Positions 7,751 through 16,505 of a DNA stretch of 64,000 nucleotides are shown piece by piece (position 1 is the first letter of the stretch; each line of letters opens with the position of its first letter). Source of the stretch: Fusobacteria bacterium ZRK30 (GTDB lineage: Bacteria; Fusobacteriota; Fusobacteriia; Fusobacteriales; Fusobacteriaceae); assembly GCA_024628785.1 (NCBI GenBank), contig CP102405.1, positions 806,001 to 870,000 on the forward strand. Reading direction: 5' to 3'. Both the position numbers and the translations under genes were made by a program. The notes beneath the pieces are model-generated. The model had not been told where the DNA came from and made no database searches. It worked only from the letters and a program-made list of their open reading frames with translations.

Positions 7751-9460
7751 TTATTTCATTATTTTTTCTCCGGCTCTCTTTCCAAAGACTAAGATGTCGG
7801 TTATTGCATTCCCTCCCAGTCTATTTGTTCCGTGAATACCGCCTACAATCTCTCCTGCAGCATAAAGACCTTTTATTATATTTCCTTTAATATCTAAAAC
7901 TTCATTTTCGCTGTTTATCTTTATTCCACCCATAGTATGATGAACTGCCGGTGCAACAGTCTGGATATAGAAAGGACCCTTTTCTATCTTTATAAGATTT
8001 CCTCTTCTATTAAATTCTTGATCTTTTCCATTTTCCACATATGAATTATAGGTATTTACAGTATCTTTCAGTGTGTCTAAATTTATACCAAGTTTCTTGC
8101 TGCACTCCTCCATACTACCTTCAATAAATAGATCGGCTCTTTTTAAGCTATCTACCTCTCCTTTATTTTCAGTCGTTCTATTTGCAACTGCTTCTATTTC
8201 CTGTGCCCATACAAGATATCCTACCCCGCCATCTTGAGATAAAATAGCTTGAGAGACTACATCTCTTCTCTCTAATTCTTCTACAAATCTTTTTCCTGAT
8301 CTATTAACCAGGATTGCACCATCAAACCTAGAACCACCTACATGAGATAATGCTCCAGTTAAAGGGTTAGCAATAGGAAAGGTTTGTATATATGACATAT
8401 GGACAAAATCTACTCCCAGTTTTTCACACATCAGGTGTCCGTCTCCAGTTATTCCACTTTGATTAGTTGTTTTATATCTTTCATCTAACTCAGGATTATA
8501 TTTTTTTCTCATCTCTATATTCCCAGAAAACCCACCTGTAGTAAATATAACTCCTTTACTGCCGAAAAATTCAACAGTCTTTCCCTCAGTGATAGCTTTG
8601 ATGCCAACTACTTTTTTATCTTCTGTTATTATATCCTTGGCTTCTACTCCTGTTCTGATCTCTACTCCCAGGTTTTCAGCTTTTTTTCTTAACTTAGAGA
8701 TTAATTCTACAGCATATTTACCTTTAAATATTGCTGCCCTTGGAACGGTATGACCACCAAAATGAATAAGTTCATCTTTTTTAAACTCCACTCCTACCTC
8801 TTCTTTGAGCCAGTTATATGTGTCTAAAGCATTTTCAGATAAGATCTTAAACAACTCCTTATTGTTTTCGCCATCTCCTCCAACAAGAGCATCATTATAG
8901 TAAAGTTCAGGATTATCTTCTATTTTTTTAGATTTTTGAGCATCACTTCCAGGAATATTTATTCCACCCATAGATACTAGGGTATTTCCCCCCACAGCTG
9001 CCATTTTTTCAAGGAGAACAACTTTAGCTCCTAAGTTTGATGCAGAAATTGCTGCACTGAGACCAGCTCCTCCTCCACCAACAATAACTATTTCGAAATT
9101 TTCAACAGGTTTGAATTTATTTTTACTTACTACAATCTTCTCTAAATTTTCAGCATCTTTGAATTCCTTTAGTAAATCTTCTTTATTTTCTCCAGAAAGG
9201 ATAAGAGCATTCATAACAGCTTCCTTTATACCACGGGAACTCATAGAACATCCCTTTACATTGGGAACCATTATAGTGTTTTTTTCTATTATTTTAGAAG
9301 GGACATGATTAAAAGCTGGTTCTGATATTACCGGTGTCTCATTATGTGATAAAAATTCAATACTATTAATTCTACCTTGAACAACCGTGACTAAAGCCTC
9401 GATCTCTCCTGCATACCCAATACCAATACCTTTAAATGAACCATCTTTATATATTTTCAT
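7751..9460 (-). CDS. Fumarate-reductase-like flavoprotein (FMN-bind plus FAD domains)
   Basis: 569 residues in two parts. An N-terminal FMN-binding domain (about 1-95) has KGCSMSSRG where the family usually has SGATxTS. A fumarate-reductase/flavocytochrome c type FAD domain (about 120-569) has the dinucleotide motif IVGGGGAGLSAA. Of the four fumarate-binding/proton-transfer residues of soluble fumarate reductases, Arg399 (ELERRD), His508 (VHHTMGG) and Arg547 (GTNRLGG) are present. The usual His of the TNHPGATGDG-type motif is Gln334 here. There is no signal peptide and no haem domain. It probably reduces an unsaturated carboxylic acid, not necessarily fumarate. It is divergent from a MarR regulator across a large palindrome. 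Confidence 0.82.
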   Translation of the reverse strand: MKIYKDGSFKGIGIGYAGEIEALVTVVQGRINSIEFLSHNETPVISEPAFNHVPSKIIEKNTIMVPNVKGCSMSSRGIKEAVMNALILSGENKEDLLKEFKDAENLEKIVVSKNKFKPVENFEIVIVGGGGAGLSAAISASNLGAKVVLLEKMAAVGGNTLVSMGGINIPGSDAQKSKKIEDNPELYYNDALVGGDGENNKELFKILSENALDTYNWLKEEVGVEFKKDELIHFGGHTVPRAAIFKGKYAVELISKLRKKAENLGVEIRTGVEAKDIITEDKKVVGIKAITEGKTVEFFGSKGVIFTTGGFSGNIEMRKKYNPELDERYKTTNQSGITGDGHLMCEKLGVDFVHMSYIQTFPIANPLTGALSHVGGSRFDGAILVNRSGKRFVEELERRDVVSQAILSQDGGVGYLVWAQEIEAVANRTTENKGEVDSLKRADLFIEGSMEECSKKLGINLDTLKDTVNTYNSYVENGKDQEFNRRGNLIKIEKGPFYIQTVAPAVHHTMGGIKINSENEVLDIKGNIIKGLYAAGEIVGGIHGTNRLGGNAITDILVFGKRAGEKIMK

Positions 9461-9488
9461 ATTATTTACTCCTTAAATTAATTTATTA

Positions 9489-9536
9489 ATACTATACTCT
9501 ATATAGTACGATATCGTACTATATAGAGTATAGTAT
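9489..9536. promoter_or_regulatory. 48-bp perfect palindrome, probable MarR operator
   Basis: The sequence is a perfect inverted repeat centred between 9512 and 9513, with each 24-bp arm containing ACTATACTCTATATAGTACG. It lies 28 bp upstream of the flavoprotein start and about 144 bp upstream of the marR start, between the two divergent genes. It also contains repeated ACTATA/TATAGT submotifs, so it could hold two stacked dimer sites. MarR proteins typically bind palindromes beside divergent target genes, so an operator role is inferred. Confidence 0.7.
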
Positions 9537-9680
9537 CCCAATATGCAAAATAAGTCAATTAAATTTTTATCTGACTTATTGCTTTGGATCCTGTACTTAA
9601 TTTAATATTTGGGTTATTATATATGTAAATAATAATATTTAAGAGCATATATTATAGATAATAATATTCAGGAGGTGTTT

Positions 9681-10112
9681 ATGAGAACAGATATAGTAAT
9701 TGGTATAATATCAAATATCAGAGAAAAGAGTGCTCAGTTTATAAATGGAGAATTAAAAGAAAGAGAGGTCTCTGGACTTATCAATAGTCATGGGACTATT
9801 TTATCTGCAATGTATGATAATGATGGTCTAATGACAATGAACGGGATCGCTAAATTTATAGGGAAGAGAAAATCTACAGTAACTGATATGGTGAAAAAAT
9901 TAGAAAAATTAGGCTATATAAGTCGTCAAAAGAGTGAAAGAGATGCCAGAGTCATAGAGGTTACCCTTACAGAAAAAGGATGGATTTTTAGAGATACTTT
10001 TAAAGAGATCAGTGCAGAACTTTTGGAAAAAACCTATGATGGTTTTACAGAGGAAGAAAAGGAAGTTTTAATGGGGCTGCTTTTAAAAATCAGGAAAAAT
10101 TTTAAAGACTAA
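9681..10112 (+). CDS. MarR family transcriptional regulator
   Basis: A 143-residue winged-helix regulator. The DNA-recognition region (GIAKFIGKRKSTVTDMVKKL) and the wing (YISRQKSERDARVIEVTLTEKG) are clear. I choose ATG 9681 because AGGAGG (9670-9675) is well spaced from it. A GTG at 9675 would overlap that ribosome binding site. The gene is divergent from the flavoprotein reductase, and the 48-bp palindrome between them is its likely operator, so it probably represses that enzyme until a small aromatic or unsaturated acid ligand binds. The ligand is unknown. Confidence 0.88.
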   Translation: MRTDIVIGIISNIREKSAQFINGELKEREVSGLINSHGTILSAMYDNDGLMTMNGIAKFIGKRKSTVTDMVKKLEKLGYISRQKSERDARVIEVTLTEKGWIFRDTFKEISAELLEKTYDGFTEEEKEVLMGLLLKIRKNFKD

Positions 10113-10158
10113 AATCTTTTGGAATTTTATAGTCTTTAAAATTTTTATTTTTTATAGT

Positions 10159-10407
10159 CTATTCACACTGGGTGCAATAGTTTTCTTCAATATTAACAGA
10201 CATAAATTTTTTTCCGCAGTTTTTACAAGAATGCATCTTTAATTTCCCTAGGATACTATTAGAAGGTTTTTTCATAGATTTTTCCTTATTAGCCTGAATA
10301 CGACACCCTTCACAACAATAATATTCATTGATATCAAATGTTGTAAATTTTACTCCACAGACCTCACAGATACGAGTTATAAGTTTATCTTCTTTAATTT
10401 TTGTCAT
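10159..10407 (-). CDS. Small double zinc-ribbon protein
   Basis: 82 residues with two zinc-binding modules. The first has CEVC, then CCEGC about 15 residues later. The second has CKNC, then CTQC at the very C-terminus. The rest is lysine-rich. GGAGGT precedes the ATG. It starts 23 bp after the Nudix stop on the same strand, so the two may share a transcript. I do not recognise a specific function; nucleic-acid or protein binding is plausible for such ribbons. Confidence 0.7.
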   Translation of the reverse strand: MTKIKEDKLITRICEVCGVKFTTFDINEYYCCEGCRIQANKEKSMKKPSNSILGKLKMHSCKNCGKKFMSVNIEENYCTQCE

Positions 10408-10430
10408 CCCAGACCTCCAATGTTACCTTT

Positions 10431-10991
10431 TTATAATTGATTTAATTTCTTATTGAGTTTTGCATAGATCCTTTCTTTAAACCATACTTCTGTAGATTTA
10501 TCTATAGATTCATCTAATTCAAACCACTCCACTCCGCTATTTTCATCTGCTTTTATAGTCAAAATTTCTTTTTCATCGGCTTCAAATAAGTATGTTATAT
10601 TTAAATGCAGATGGGAAGATACGTATTCTCCTTTTTTTATATGCCCGTCAACTGTCAGTATTTCAAGGGAAAATATATCTTTTGATATAGGTATAATTTT
10701 GTTGAGACCACTCTCCTCCTGAACTTCCTTTATGGCTACAGCAAATAGATCTTCTTCTCCATCAGCGTGACCTCCCATCCAAGACCATGAATTATAGATA
10801 TTATGATATATCATCACTACCTTATTTCTATCTTTATTTACAACCCATGCAGATGCCGTCATATGTGCTATTTTATTGTCTCTGCTGAAAATATTCTTTT
10901 CTTGTTTTAAATAGTTTAATATTCCTACTTTATCATGTTCTTCTTGTTCATTATATGGCTCATATTTCTTTATTTGATCGAGTATATCCAT
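10431..10991 (-). CDS. Nudix hydrolase
   Basis: A 186-residue Nudix protein. The Nudix box reads GGHADGEEDLFAVAIKEVQE, then ESGL. It fits GX5EX7REUXEEXGU except that the usual Arg is Lys. The catalytic glutamates are retained. The N-terminal 40 residues are an extension before the fold. Such proteins hydrolyse nucleoside diphosphate derivatives; the substrate cannot be read from the sequence. It lies upstream of a zinc-ribbon gene on the same strand. Confidence 0.82.
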   Translation of the reverse strand: MDILDQIKKYEPYNEQEEHDKVGILNYLKQEKNIFSRDNKIAHMTASAWVVNKDRNKVVMIYHNIYNSWSWMGGHADGEEDLFAVAIKEVQEESGLNKIIPISKDIFSLEILTVDGHIKKGEYVSSHLHLNITYLFEADEKEILTIKADENSGVEWFELDESIDKSTEVWFKERIYAKLNKKLNQL

Positions 10992-11057
10992 CTCTAAAAC
11001 TCTCCCCTTTATATAGTTATTAATAGGTATTATAACATATAATTATTCAATACAAAA

Positions 11058-11077
11058 GCAACGTGAGGTTGCATCCA
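11058..11077 (+). repeat. Intergenic palindromic repeat, copy 1
   Basis: GCAACGTGAGGTTGCATCCA, one base different from copy 3 at 37731-37750. It lies in the 11.0-11.2 kb gap upstream of the Nudix gene. The core GCAACGT-N-ACGTTGC is palindromic, and this copy has one arm mismatch. Confidence 0.7.
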
Positions 11078-11191
11078 GAGAAGCGAAATTTAGATTTTTA
11101 TTGATTTCATTAATTTTATCTCAAAATTTTTTAATTAATATCGTAAATTTATAGATACTTTGGTGATGCCTTTGTGGGTATAATTTTCTAT

Positions 11192-11229
11192 AAAAAAAGG
11201 AATTAGACAATTGCCTAATCCCTTTTTTT
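11192..11229. terminator. Terminator of brnQ
   Basis: A 15-bp stem (11192-11206 with 11215-11229, one mismatch), with seven A and seven T at its base, lies immediately downstream of brnQ on the minus strand. Confidence 0.8.
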
Positions 11230-11230
11230 A

Positions 11231-12508
11231 TTAATCAGCTTCTACAGCTGTCATAGTTTTATTCTTTATTAAAGCTGCACCAACCGATCCAATCAATGTT
11301 GGAGCCAGCCATGCAAACCCTTCTGAAGCCATGGGTAAAGAATTGAAGGTATCTGTTAATATAGGTAAAATATTAAAACCAGCCAGAACCTCAAAGACAC
11401 TAAAAACCAGTCCAATGGTAACGCTGACTTTAAAAACCCCGGTATTTTTTATTTTAAGGATATTTAAAATTATAAGTATAATAGTTACCGGATATAGAAT
11501 TATAAGTATTGGGACAGCTATATCAACTATGAAGCCTAAACCAGTAGCGCCTAGGATAGTTGAGATGACACAGGTTACTATAGTTATGGTTTTGTAAGAA
11601 AACTTTGATTTTGCAGCAAAGAAATTAGATACTGTAGCTACCAGAGCTATAGATGTCGTAAGGCACGCTACTATTGCACATATTCCAAAAGCCATTACAC
11701 CAAATGATCCTAAAGAATTTTTTGCAAGATACATAACAAGTTCCGCTTTTCTAAGGTTTAAATTGTTGCCATTGGCCATGGCACCTAGATATAACAGTCC
11801 TCCATATACCAATGCTAACCCAAGGGCTGCTATGATACCGGATTTGACGATCATAGAACTCTGTACCCTATCATCTGTATATCCATTTCCCTTTAAGCTT
11901 TCGACAATTACAGAACCAAATATAACAGAAGCTATTGCATCCATTGTCTGATATCCTCCAAAGAAACCATAGGAGAATGAATTTTGAATTATAGTTTTTT
12001 CTCCAGGAACTCCAAAACCTAAGAATATCCCCTTAACTATAACCAGTGAAAGGATGATAAGGATAATAGGAGTCATATATTTCCCGATATTATTAAGCAG
12101 CCGAGAAGGCTTTATTACCAATATATAAACTATTACGAAATATACAATTGAGGCCACCAAGGGGTTGATCTCTCCAAAATTTGGAACGATTCCCATCTCA
12201 TAGGCAGTGGCTGCTGTTCTTGGGATGGCCAGCATAGGACCTATAGCAAGTATTAACAGCGAAAAGTAAATTGTGTTAAAATTTTCCGAGACTTTGTTGG
12301 CAAAATTATCGGTGTTTCCTGCTTTACTGAAAGCTATCAGTCCGCCCACAGGAAGACAAATCCCTGTAAGAAAAAATCCTGCTGAAGACATAAGCCATTC
12401 TTTACCGGTGACGATACCTATCTCCGGTGGGAAAATAAGGTTTCCAGCTCCAAAAAACATAGCAAATATTGCTAATCCAAATATAAATATATCATTATTT
12501 TTTTTCAT
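11231..12508 (-). CDS. brnQ: Branched-chain amino acid:cation symporter BrnQ
   Basis: A 425-residue LIVCS-family transporter with about 12 membrane segments. The N-terminal FAMFFGAGNLIFPPEIG is the family hallmark. It imports leucine, isoleucine and valine with Na+ or H+. It is a single gene with its own terminator; 240 bp separate it from the DUF554 gene upstream. I looked for a T-box leader and saw none. Confidence 0.92.
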   Translation of the reverse strand: MKKNNDIFIFGLAIFAMFFGAGNLIFPPEIGIVTGKEWLMSSAGFFLTGICLPVGGLIAFSKAGNTDNFANKVSENFNTIYFSLLILAIGPMLAIPRTAATAYEMGIVPNFGEINPLVASIVYFVIVYILVIKPSRLLNNIGKYMTPIILIILSLVIVKGIFLGFGVPGEKTIIQNSFSYGFFGGYQTMDAIASVIFGSVIVESLKGNGYTDDRVQSSMIVKSGIIAALGLALVYGGLLYLGAMANGNNLNLRKAELVMYLAKNSLGSFGVMAFGICAIVACLTTSIALVATVSNFFAAKSKFSYKTITIVTCVISTILGATGLGFIVDIAVPILIILYPVTIILIILNILKIKNTGVFKVSVTIGLVFSVFEVLAGFNILPILTDTFNSLPMASEGFAWLAPTLIGSVGAALIKNKTMTAVEAD

Positions 12509-12689
12509 CGTAGTTTCCTCCCTAGTAGTACTATATTTATGTAGTATTGTACTTGTTTTTGATGATTGTATAAGTTTAACATAAATAAAATAAAAAGTAT
12601 ATTGATTTTGTGCTTTTATTCACTTCTATACAAAAAAATTGTAAATTGACGGGTTATTTGATAGAAAGAAGATTCTCAGTGATAAAAAA

Positions 12690-12713
12690 AGCAGATAGAA
12701 GGTTCTATCTGCT
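12690..12713 (-). terminator. Terminator of the DUF554 gene
   Basis: An 11-bp perfect stem (12690-12700 with 12703-12713, AGCAGATAGAA/TTCTATCTGCT), followed on the minus strand by a run of T. Confidence 0.75.
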
Positions 12714-12746
12714 GATTGACTATAATAATTATATTTTTCCAATGAA

Positions 12747-13436
12747 CTAGATAAATAAGTATATAAATATCGGGATAAATGGAGCAAGACTGAGATTTGC
12801 AACTTTTATCTTGGTTACCCCTAAGATATTAAACCCTATGGCCATGATTACCAGTGATCCCACACATGTTATTTCATCAATAACAACTGCTGATAAAAAT
12901 GGTGAAAGTGTTCCTGCAAATAAAACTATGGCTCCCTCATAAAATAGGATCAGAAATGCTGAGAAAAATACACCTATTCCCATTGTTGCTGACATTGCAA
13001 GGACTACAAAGAGGTCTATAAATGCCTTGGCATATAATATTTCGTGGTTACCAACAAGTCCGCTTTGAAGTGAACCCACGATTGCCATTGCTCCTACACA
13101 AATTACCATGGTAGCATTTAGAAATCCTTCTACTAAGGACTCTTTTTTTTCTTTATTTGTCTTAAATTTAGTCTCTACAGCCAGTCCGAATTTTCTGAGT
13201 CTGTTATCTATATCGATTAATTCTCCGATAATACCTCCTAAAGCTATTGAACCTATTGCTACCAATATGTTCTGCCCTTTCAAGGAACCTGATATTCCAA
13301 TATATAATACACAGAGCCCCATACCACTCATAACAGTATCAATTATTTTTTTATTAAATTTATTTCTGAAAAAAACTCCCAATAAAGACCCGAAGCCCAC
13401 TGCAACAGAATTTACGATTACACCACTTAATATCAT
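12747..13436 (-). CDS. DUF554 family membrane protein
   Basis: A 229-residue protein with about 7 hydrophobic segments. It matches the DUF554 (YdfK-like) family: the start (SGVIVNSVAVGFGSLLG) and the glycine-rich GIIGELIDID segment, plus FLNATMVICVGAMAIVGSLQ, are characteristic. The function of the family is unproven; a transport role is usually assumed. It is a single gene with a downstream terminator. Confidence 0.8.
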   Translation of the reverse strand: MILSGVIVNSVAVGFGSLLGVFFRNKFNKKIIDTVMSGMGLCVLYIGISGSLKGQNILVAIGSIALGGIIGELIDIDNRLRKFGLAVETKFKTNKEKKESLVEGFLNATMVICVGAMAIVGSLQSGLVGNHEILYAKAFIDLFVVLAMSATMGIGVFFSAFLILFYEGAIVLFAGTLSPFLSAVVIDEITCVGSLVIMAIGFNILGVTKIKVANLSLAPFIPIFIYLFI

Positions 13437-13520
13437 TTTTCAGCCTCCAAAATTTGATTTGAAGTATTTTAGCAGTTCTTTTTACTTTTGTAAAGGAGGT
13501 CTCGGTGAGAGAATAAACTG

Positions 13521-13562
13521 AAAAAAGAAAATAGAGAGCTAAGGTTTTCCATGAACTCTCTA
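13521..13562 (-). terminator. Terminator of the EamA transporter gene
   Basis: Arms TAGAGAG (13532-13538) and CTCTCTA (13556-13562) with a loop of about 17 nt, followed on the minus strand by a T-rich tract (RC of 13521-13531). Confidence 0.6.
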
Positions 13563-13582
13563 TATATTATAAAATTACAATC

Positions 13583-14530
13583 TTATATTTTTTGTCGAAA
13601 GGAGTTATTTTTAGCAGGATTACTTTTGAATTTATTGTTTACAAGGAGTCCAGATATGGCTAAGAAGGAACCCCAAAAAGTATATGTTGTCATCCCTTCA
13701 TGAAATAATATATTAGAGGTAATGGTAGCGACTAAAGGGTTGAGATAATTAAAAACGGAAGTTCGGGAAGCTCCTAATTCCTTAATCCCTCTATACCATC
13801 CATAATAACCAATCACTGTACAAAACAGAGCTAAATATAGGGCTGCTAAATATGTTTTACCTTGGATACCCCCGATCACGTTAAATAAAGAGGTCTTGGA
13901 GATAAAGTTATTTGTAAAAGTGATGGGGATTAAAGTAATTAGTGCACTAATATTCATATAAGCAATTATAACAAATGGGTCATATTTTTTTAAAAGATCT
14001 TTTGTGCTGATTGTAAATATTGCCAGCATTGCAGCATTTATAATCATTAAACCGTCACCTATTACTGAAGTTCCAGAAAATAAACCATCTATTTTACCAT
14101 TTGTAATGATAAGACAAACTCCTAAAAAACTCAGCAATATTCCAGAACCTTGCAGTTTATTGATAGATTCATTTTTGGAAAAATGCATATACAGTGCTAC
14201 AAAAATTGGAGATATAGCTATGAGTAAAGATGCATTTACTGTGGTGGTGTATTTTAAAGCTGAATATTGAACAATAAAATAACCGCTAATTCCAATAAAG
14301 CTTAAGATTACTAGGTGATAGAGATCTTTCAATGAGATTAATTTTTTTGATTTCGGGATGACCATTAAGCTGAGGCCAAAAATAACACTAGAAAACAGTA
14401 CCCTTAAAAATAAAAAGTGAACAGGGCTCAGATCAGCTATCCCTATCTTACTAAATGCAAAGGATGTTCCCCAAAGTGTTACTGTTAATAAAACCCAAAG
14501 ATAAATTCTTGTGTTTTTCAATTTTATCAT
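13583..14530 (-). CDS. EamA/DMT family transporter
   Basis: A 315-residue membrane protein with 10 predicted helices in two EamA repeats. The first begins near residue 10 (WVLLTVTLWGTSFAFSK) and the second near residue 150. The conserved NASLLIAISPIFVALY and YLNPLVATITSNILF segments mark the end of each repeat. DMT transporters export amino acids or metabolites; the substrate is not predictable. It is transcribed alone. Confidence 0.85.
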   Translation of the reverse strand: MIKLKNTRIYLWVLLTVTLWGTSFAFSKIGIADLSPVHFLFLRVLFSSVIFGLSLMVIPKSKKLISLKDLYHLVILSFIGISGYFIVQYSALKYTTTVNASLLIAISPIFVALYMHFSKNESINKLQGSGILLSFLGVCLIITNGKIDGLFSGTSVIGDGLMIINAAMLAIFTISTKDLLKKYDPFVIIAYMNISALITLIPITFTNNFISKTSLFNVIGGIQGKTYLAALYLALFCTVIGYYGWYRGIKELGASRTSVFNYLNPLVATITSNILFHEGMTTYTFWGSFLAISGLLVNNKFKSNPAKNNSFRQKI

Positions 14531-14741
14531 CTCCTAATTGATTGGCACTCTAAAAATAGATACAGAGCCCTGATTGCTTTTATGTTAACATAAAGTACAT
14601 AATAATGACACTTTCTTTTAATTAATATCTCTACTAGATATTATGCTGCCTTACTCAGCTTTTAAAAGGCCTCGAAAGACTATGCCTGCCAAAATGTTGA
14701 AATCAAAATAAGAGTTAGTGCTTCTATATTCTTTTAAATAA

Positions 14742-15269
14742 TTACAGTACAAATTCTAATTGACGATCATAGGGTTCTTCTTCAACATGTTTTTTATCTA
14801 TTTCTATTACATCAACACAACCTAATTTGTTATAAAATGCTTGTGTTTCAATTGCTGAATGAGAAGATATATATAATTTTTTAGCCCCTTGTTCCTTAGC
14901 CCAAGATGTAACATATCCAAATAACATTTTGCCAATGCCGCGACCACGCATATCATTAGATGTATATATATGAGACAATTCAATATACTCTTGCTTACTT
15001 CCGAATAATTTAGATTCCACAGAAGCAAAACCTTTTAGTTGATTTTCTAAAAAAACACCTACAACCAACCCTCCTGTTTTATCTGTATTCTGTAAACATT
15101 TTATTAAAAAAGTATATTCGTCTTCTTTCCAATCATCTACAAAGTTAAAATCTATTTCCTTCCATTCATCGCCTATCTGCTCCAAACGTGTAGTAACTAC
15201 TTGTCTACGTTCAAAATTATTAAACAAAGATATGTGTATATCATTAACTTTTAACTCTCTATATTCCAT
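14742..15269 (-). CDS. GNAT family N-acetyltransferase
   Basis: 175 residues with the acetyl-CoA binding signature of GNAT enzymes (IYTSNDMRGRGIGKMLFGYV, the R/QxxGxG/A motif) and the C-terminal AFYNKLGCVDVIE element. The substrate is unknown. It is a single gene; about 210 bp of gene-free sequence lies downstream before the EamA gene. Confidence 0.82.
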   Translation of the reverse strand: MEYRELKVNDIHISLFNNFERRQVVTTRLEQIGDEWKEIDFNFVDDWKEDEYTFLIKCLQNTDKTGGLVVGVFLENQLKGFASVESKLFGSKQEYIELSHIYTSNDMRGRGIGKMLFGYVTSWAKEQGAKKLYISSHSAIETQAFYNKLGCVDVIEIDKKHVEEEPYDRQLEFVL

Positions 15270-15619
15270 TATTTACTCCTATGATCTTTATTTTCACTAT
15301 TGATTATACCCTCTAAAAAAAGGAAGTCAAAAAAGTATTATAGAAAAAAGAGTTAGGTAATGGTCTAACTCCTTTCTCTATTTAAAACTCCTTTATAGCA
15401 ATTAAAAAGTGTAAAAAAGGTTAAAATTTTGAAAAAATCAGAAAAAAAGGTTAGAATAGTTTTAACATAATTTTTTAAGAAAAGATTAGAAAAATTTGGG
15501 ATTTAATTTAATGTGACACCCAGTCAGATATCTAGGTGGACCAAAGAGCTTAAAAGTAAAGTATTTTTTTTTCAAAAGATAAAAATACTTTTTACAATAT
15601 AGATCAAAGGGGGAAGATT
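15270..15619. other. Gene-free AT-rich region with a terminator-like hairpin
   Basis: This 350-bp gap holds a terminator-like hairpin (GAGTTAG 15350-15356 with CTAACTC 15365-15371) although no gene ends there. The 21-bp repeat at 15372-15392 follows it. A second stem lies near 15560-15595 (AAAGTATTTTT with AAAAATACTTT) just before the next gene. No coding sequence or known RNA is recognised. Confidence 0.45.
15372..15392 (+). repeat. 21-bp direct repeat, copy A
   Basis: Begins CTTTCTCTATTTAAAACT and is identical to 16068-16088. Each copy directly follows a terminator-like hairpin, and the two copies flank the gene at 15620-15994. Confidence 0.75.
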
Positions 15620-15994
15620 ATGGATGAAAAGTTTTTAAAACACGAAATGGAAAACTATAAGAAGGAACAGGAAAAAATAAAAAAACTCATAGGAAGTATA
15701 GGAGCTACTCATAGTAGTAGAAATCATAAGATCTTTAACGGACTTTTTCTTATGCTTGTTGTTCTTTCATTCTTTGCAGGGGGAGTTTTACACTATATTC
15801 CATTCAATCTATCTATAGAGTTGGGAGTTCTATTGGTTTCCATAAAGATAGCATGGATGATCCACGAACAGCAGAAAGTTAATCATTTTCAGTTCTGGAT
15901 ATTAAACTCAATAGAGCTAAGGTTAAATTCTCTTCAAACAAATTTCAGAAAGATGGATAAGGAACTTAAAAAGCAGGGAGAAGAAAGGAAATAA
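15620..15994 (+). CDS. Small two-helix membrane protein, function unknown
   Basis: 124 residues: a charged N-terminal helix (1-32, rich in Lys/Glu), two hydrophobic segments (about 37-55 and 62-80), then a charged amphipathic C-terminal helix. The ribosome binding site AAGGGGGAAG precedes the ATG. I do not recognise the family. The topology suggests a membrane anchor with both charged ends on the cytoplasmic side. It is an isolated gene flanked by identical 21-bp direct repeats. Confidence 0.6.
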   Translation: MDEKFLKHEMENYKKEQEKIKKLIGSIGATHSSRNHKIFNGLFLMLVVLSFFAGGVLHYIPFNLSIELGVLLVSIKIAWMIHEQQKVNHFQFWILNSIELRLNSLQTNFRKMDKELKKQGEERK

Positions 15995-16043
15995 ATTGGG
16001 ACTAAGTACGGTTATGAAGTTTATAATTATGAATTCAAATAAA

Positions 16044-16071
16044 AAAGGCTTGACCTTTAGATCAAGCCTTT
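16044..16071. terminator. Bidirectional terminator (tmRNA and the small membrane gene)
   Basis: A 10-bp stem AAAGGCTTGA (16044-16053) with TCAAGCCTTT (16062-16071). On the minus strand it is followed by six T and lies about 50 nt past the tmRNA 3' end. On the plus strand it lies downstream of the 124-aa gene. Confidence 0.8.
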
Positions 16072-16088
16072 CTCTATTTAAAACTCCT
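16068..16088 (+). repeat. 21-bp direct repeat, copy B
   Basis: Identical to 15372-15392. It lies in the tmRNA 3' trailer, just before the terminator as read on the minus strand. Confidence 0.75.
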
Positions 16089-16123
16089 ACAAATTTCTAG
16101 AACATTTGCAGTCGTGGATTTGT

Positions 16124-16471
16124 TGGTGGAAGTGACGGGAATTGAACCCGTGTCCAAGAACACCAGTATCATAGGTTTCTACAAGCTTATTTCGTGAATT
16201 AGTCTCATATAAACTCGTCTCACAAACAGAACCAGTCTATACCAGTCAATTAAAGATGTCCCGCAGGTTTAATGACGAAACCCTTGGTAAGCCTGATGTT
16301 AATTATATTCTACCAGCCTGCACAGGCCTTAGGAAGGTAGAACACGCTGCACTATTAGGCAGCTATTGCGTAATTTTCGTTTCCATTTAAAAAAATGGTT
16401 TGACCTCTCACAGCGATCAACCTGACCTGCTTCCTATAACCTGATGCCCCTGTCGAAACCAGTGCACTCCC
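16124..16471 (-). ncRNA. ssrA: Transfer-messenger RNA (tmRNA)
   Basis: This 348-nt RNA rescues stalled ribosomes. The 3' end (16124 side) is the tRNA-like T arm GGTTCAATTCCCGTC followed by an encoded CCA. The 5' end (16471) begins GGGAGTGCACTGGTTTCGAC, the conserved tmRNA start, and its first 7 nt pair with CACTTCC before the 3' end (one G-U). The internal reading frame ends at 16355 and encodes the degradation tag (N)GNENYAIAA. smpB lies 34 bp upstream on the same strand, the usual partner arrangement. A terminator follows at 16044-16071. Confidence 0.95.
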
Positions 16472-16505
16472 GTAATGTCGAACCTTTATATTAAAGTCAT
16501 ATATC

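Noticed and set aside
12509-12746. Possible T-box leader of brnQ
   Set aside because: No T-box sequence or specifier stem was visible, and the terminator there belongs to the DUF554 gene upstream.
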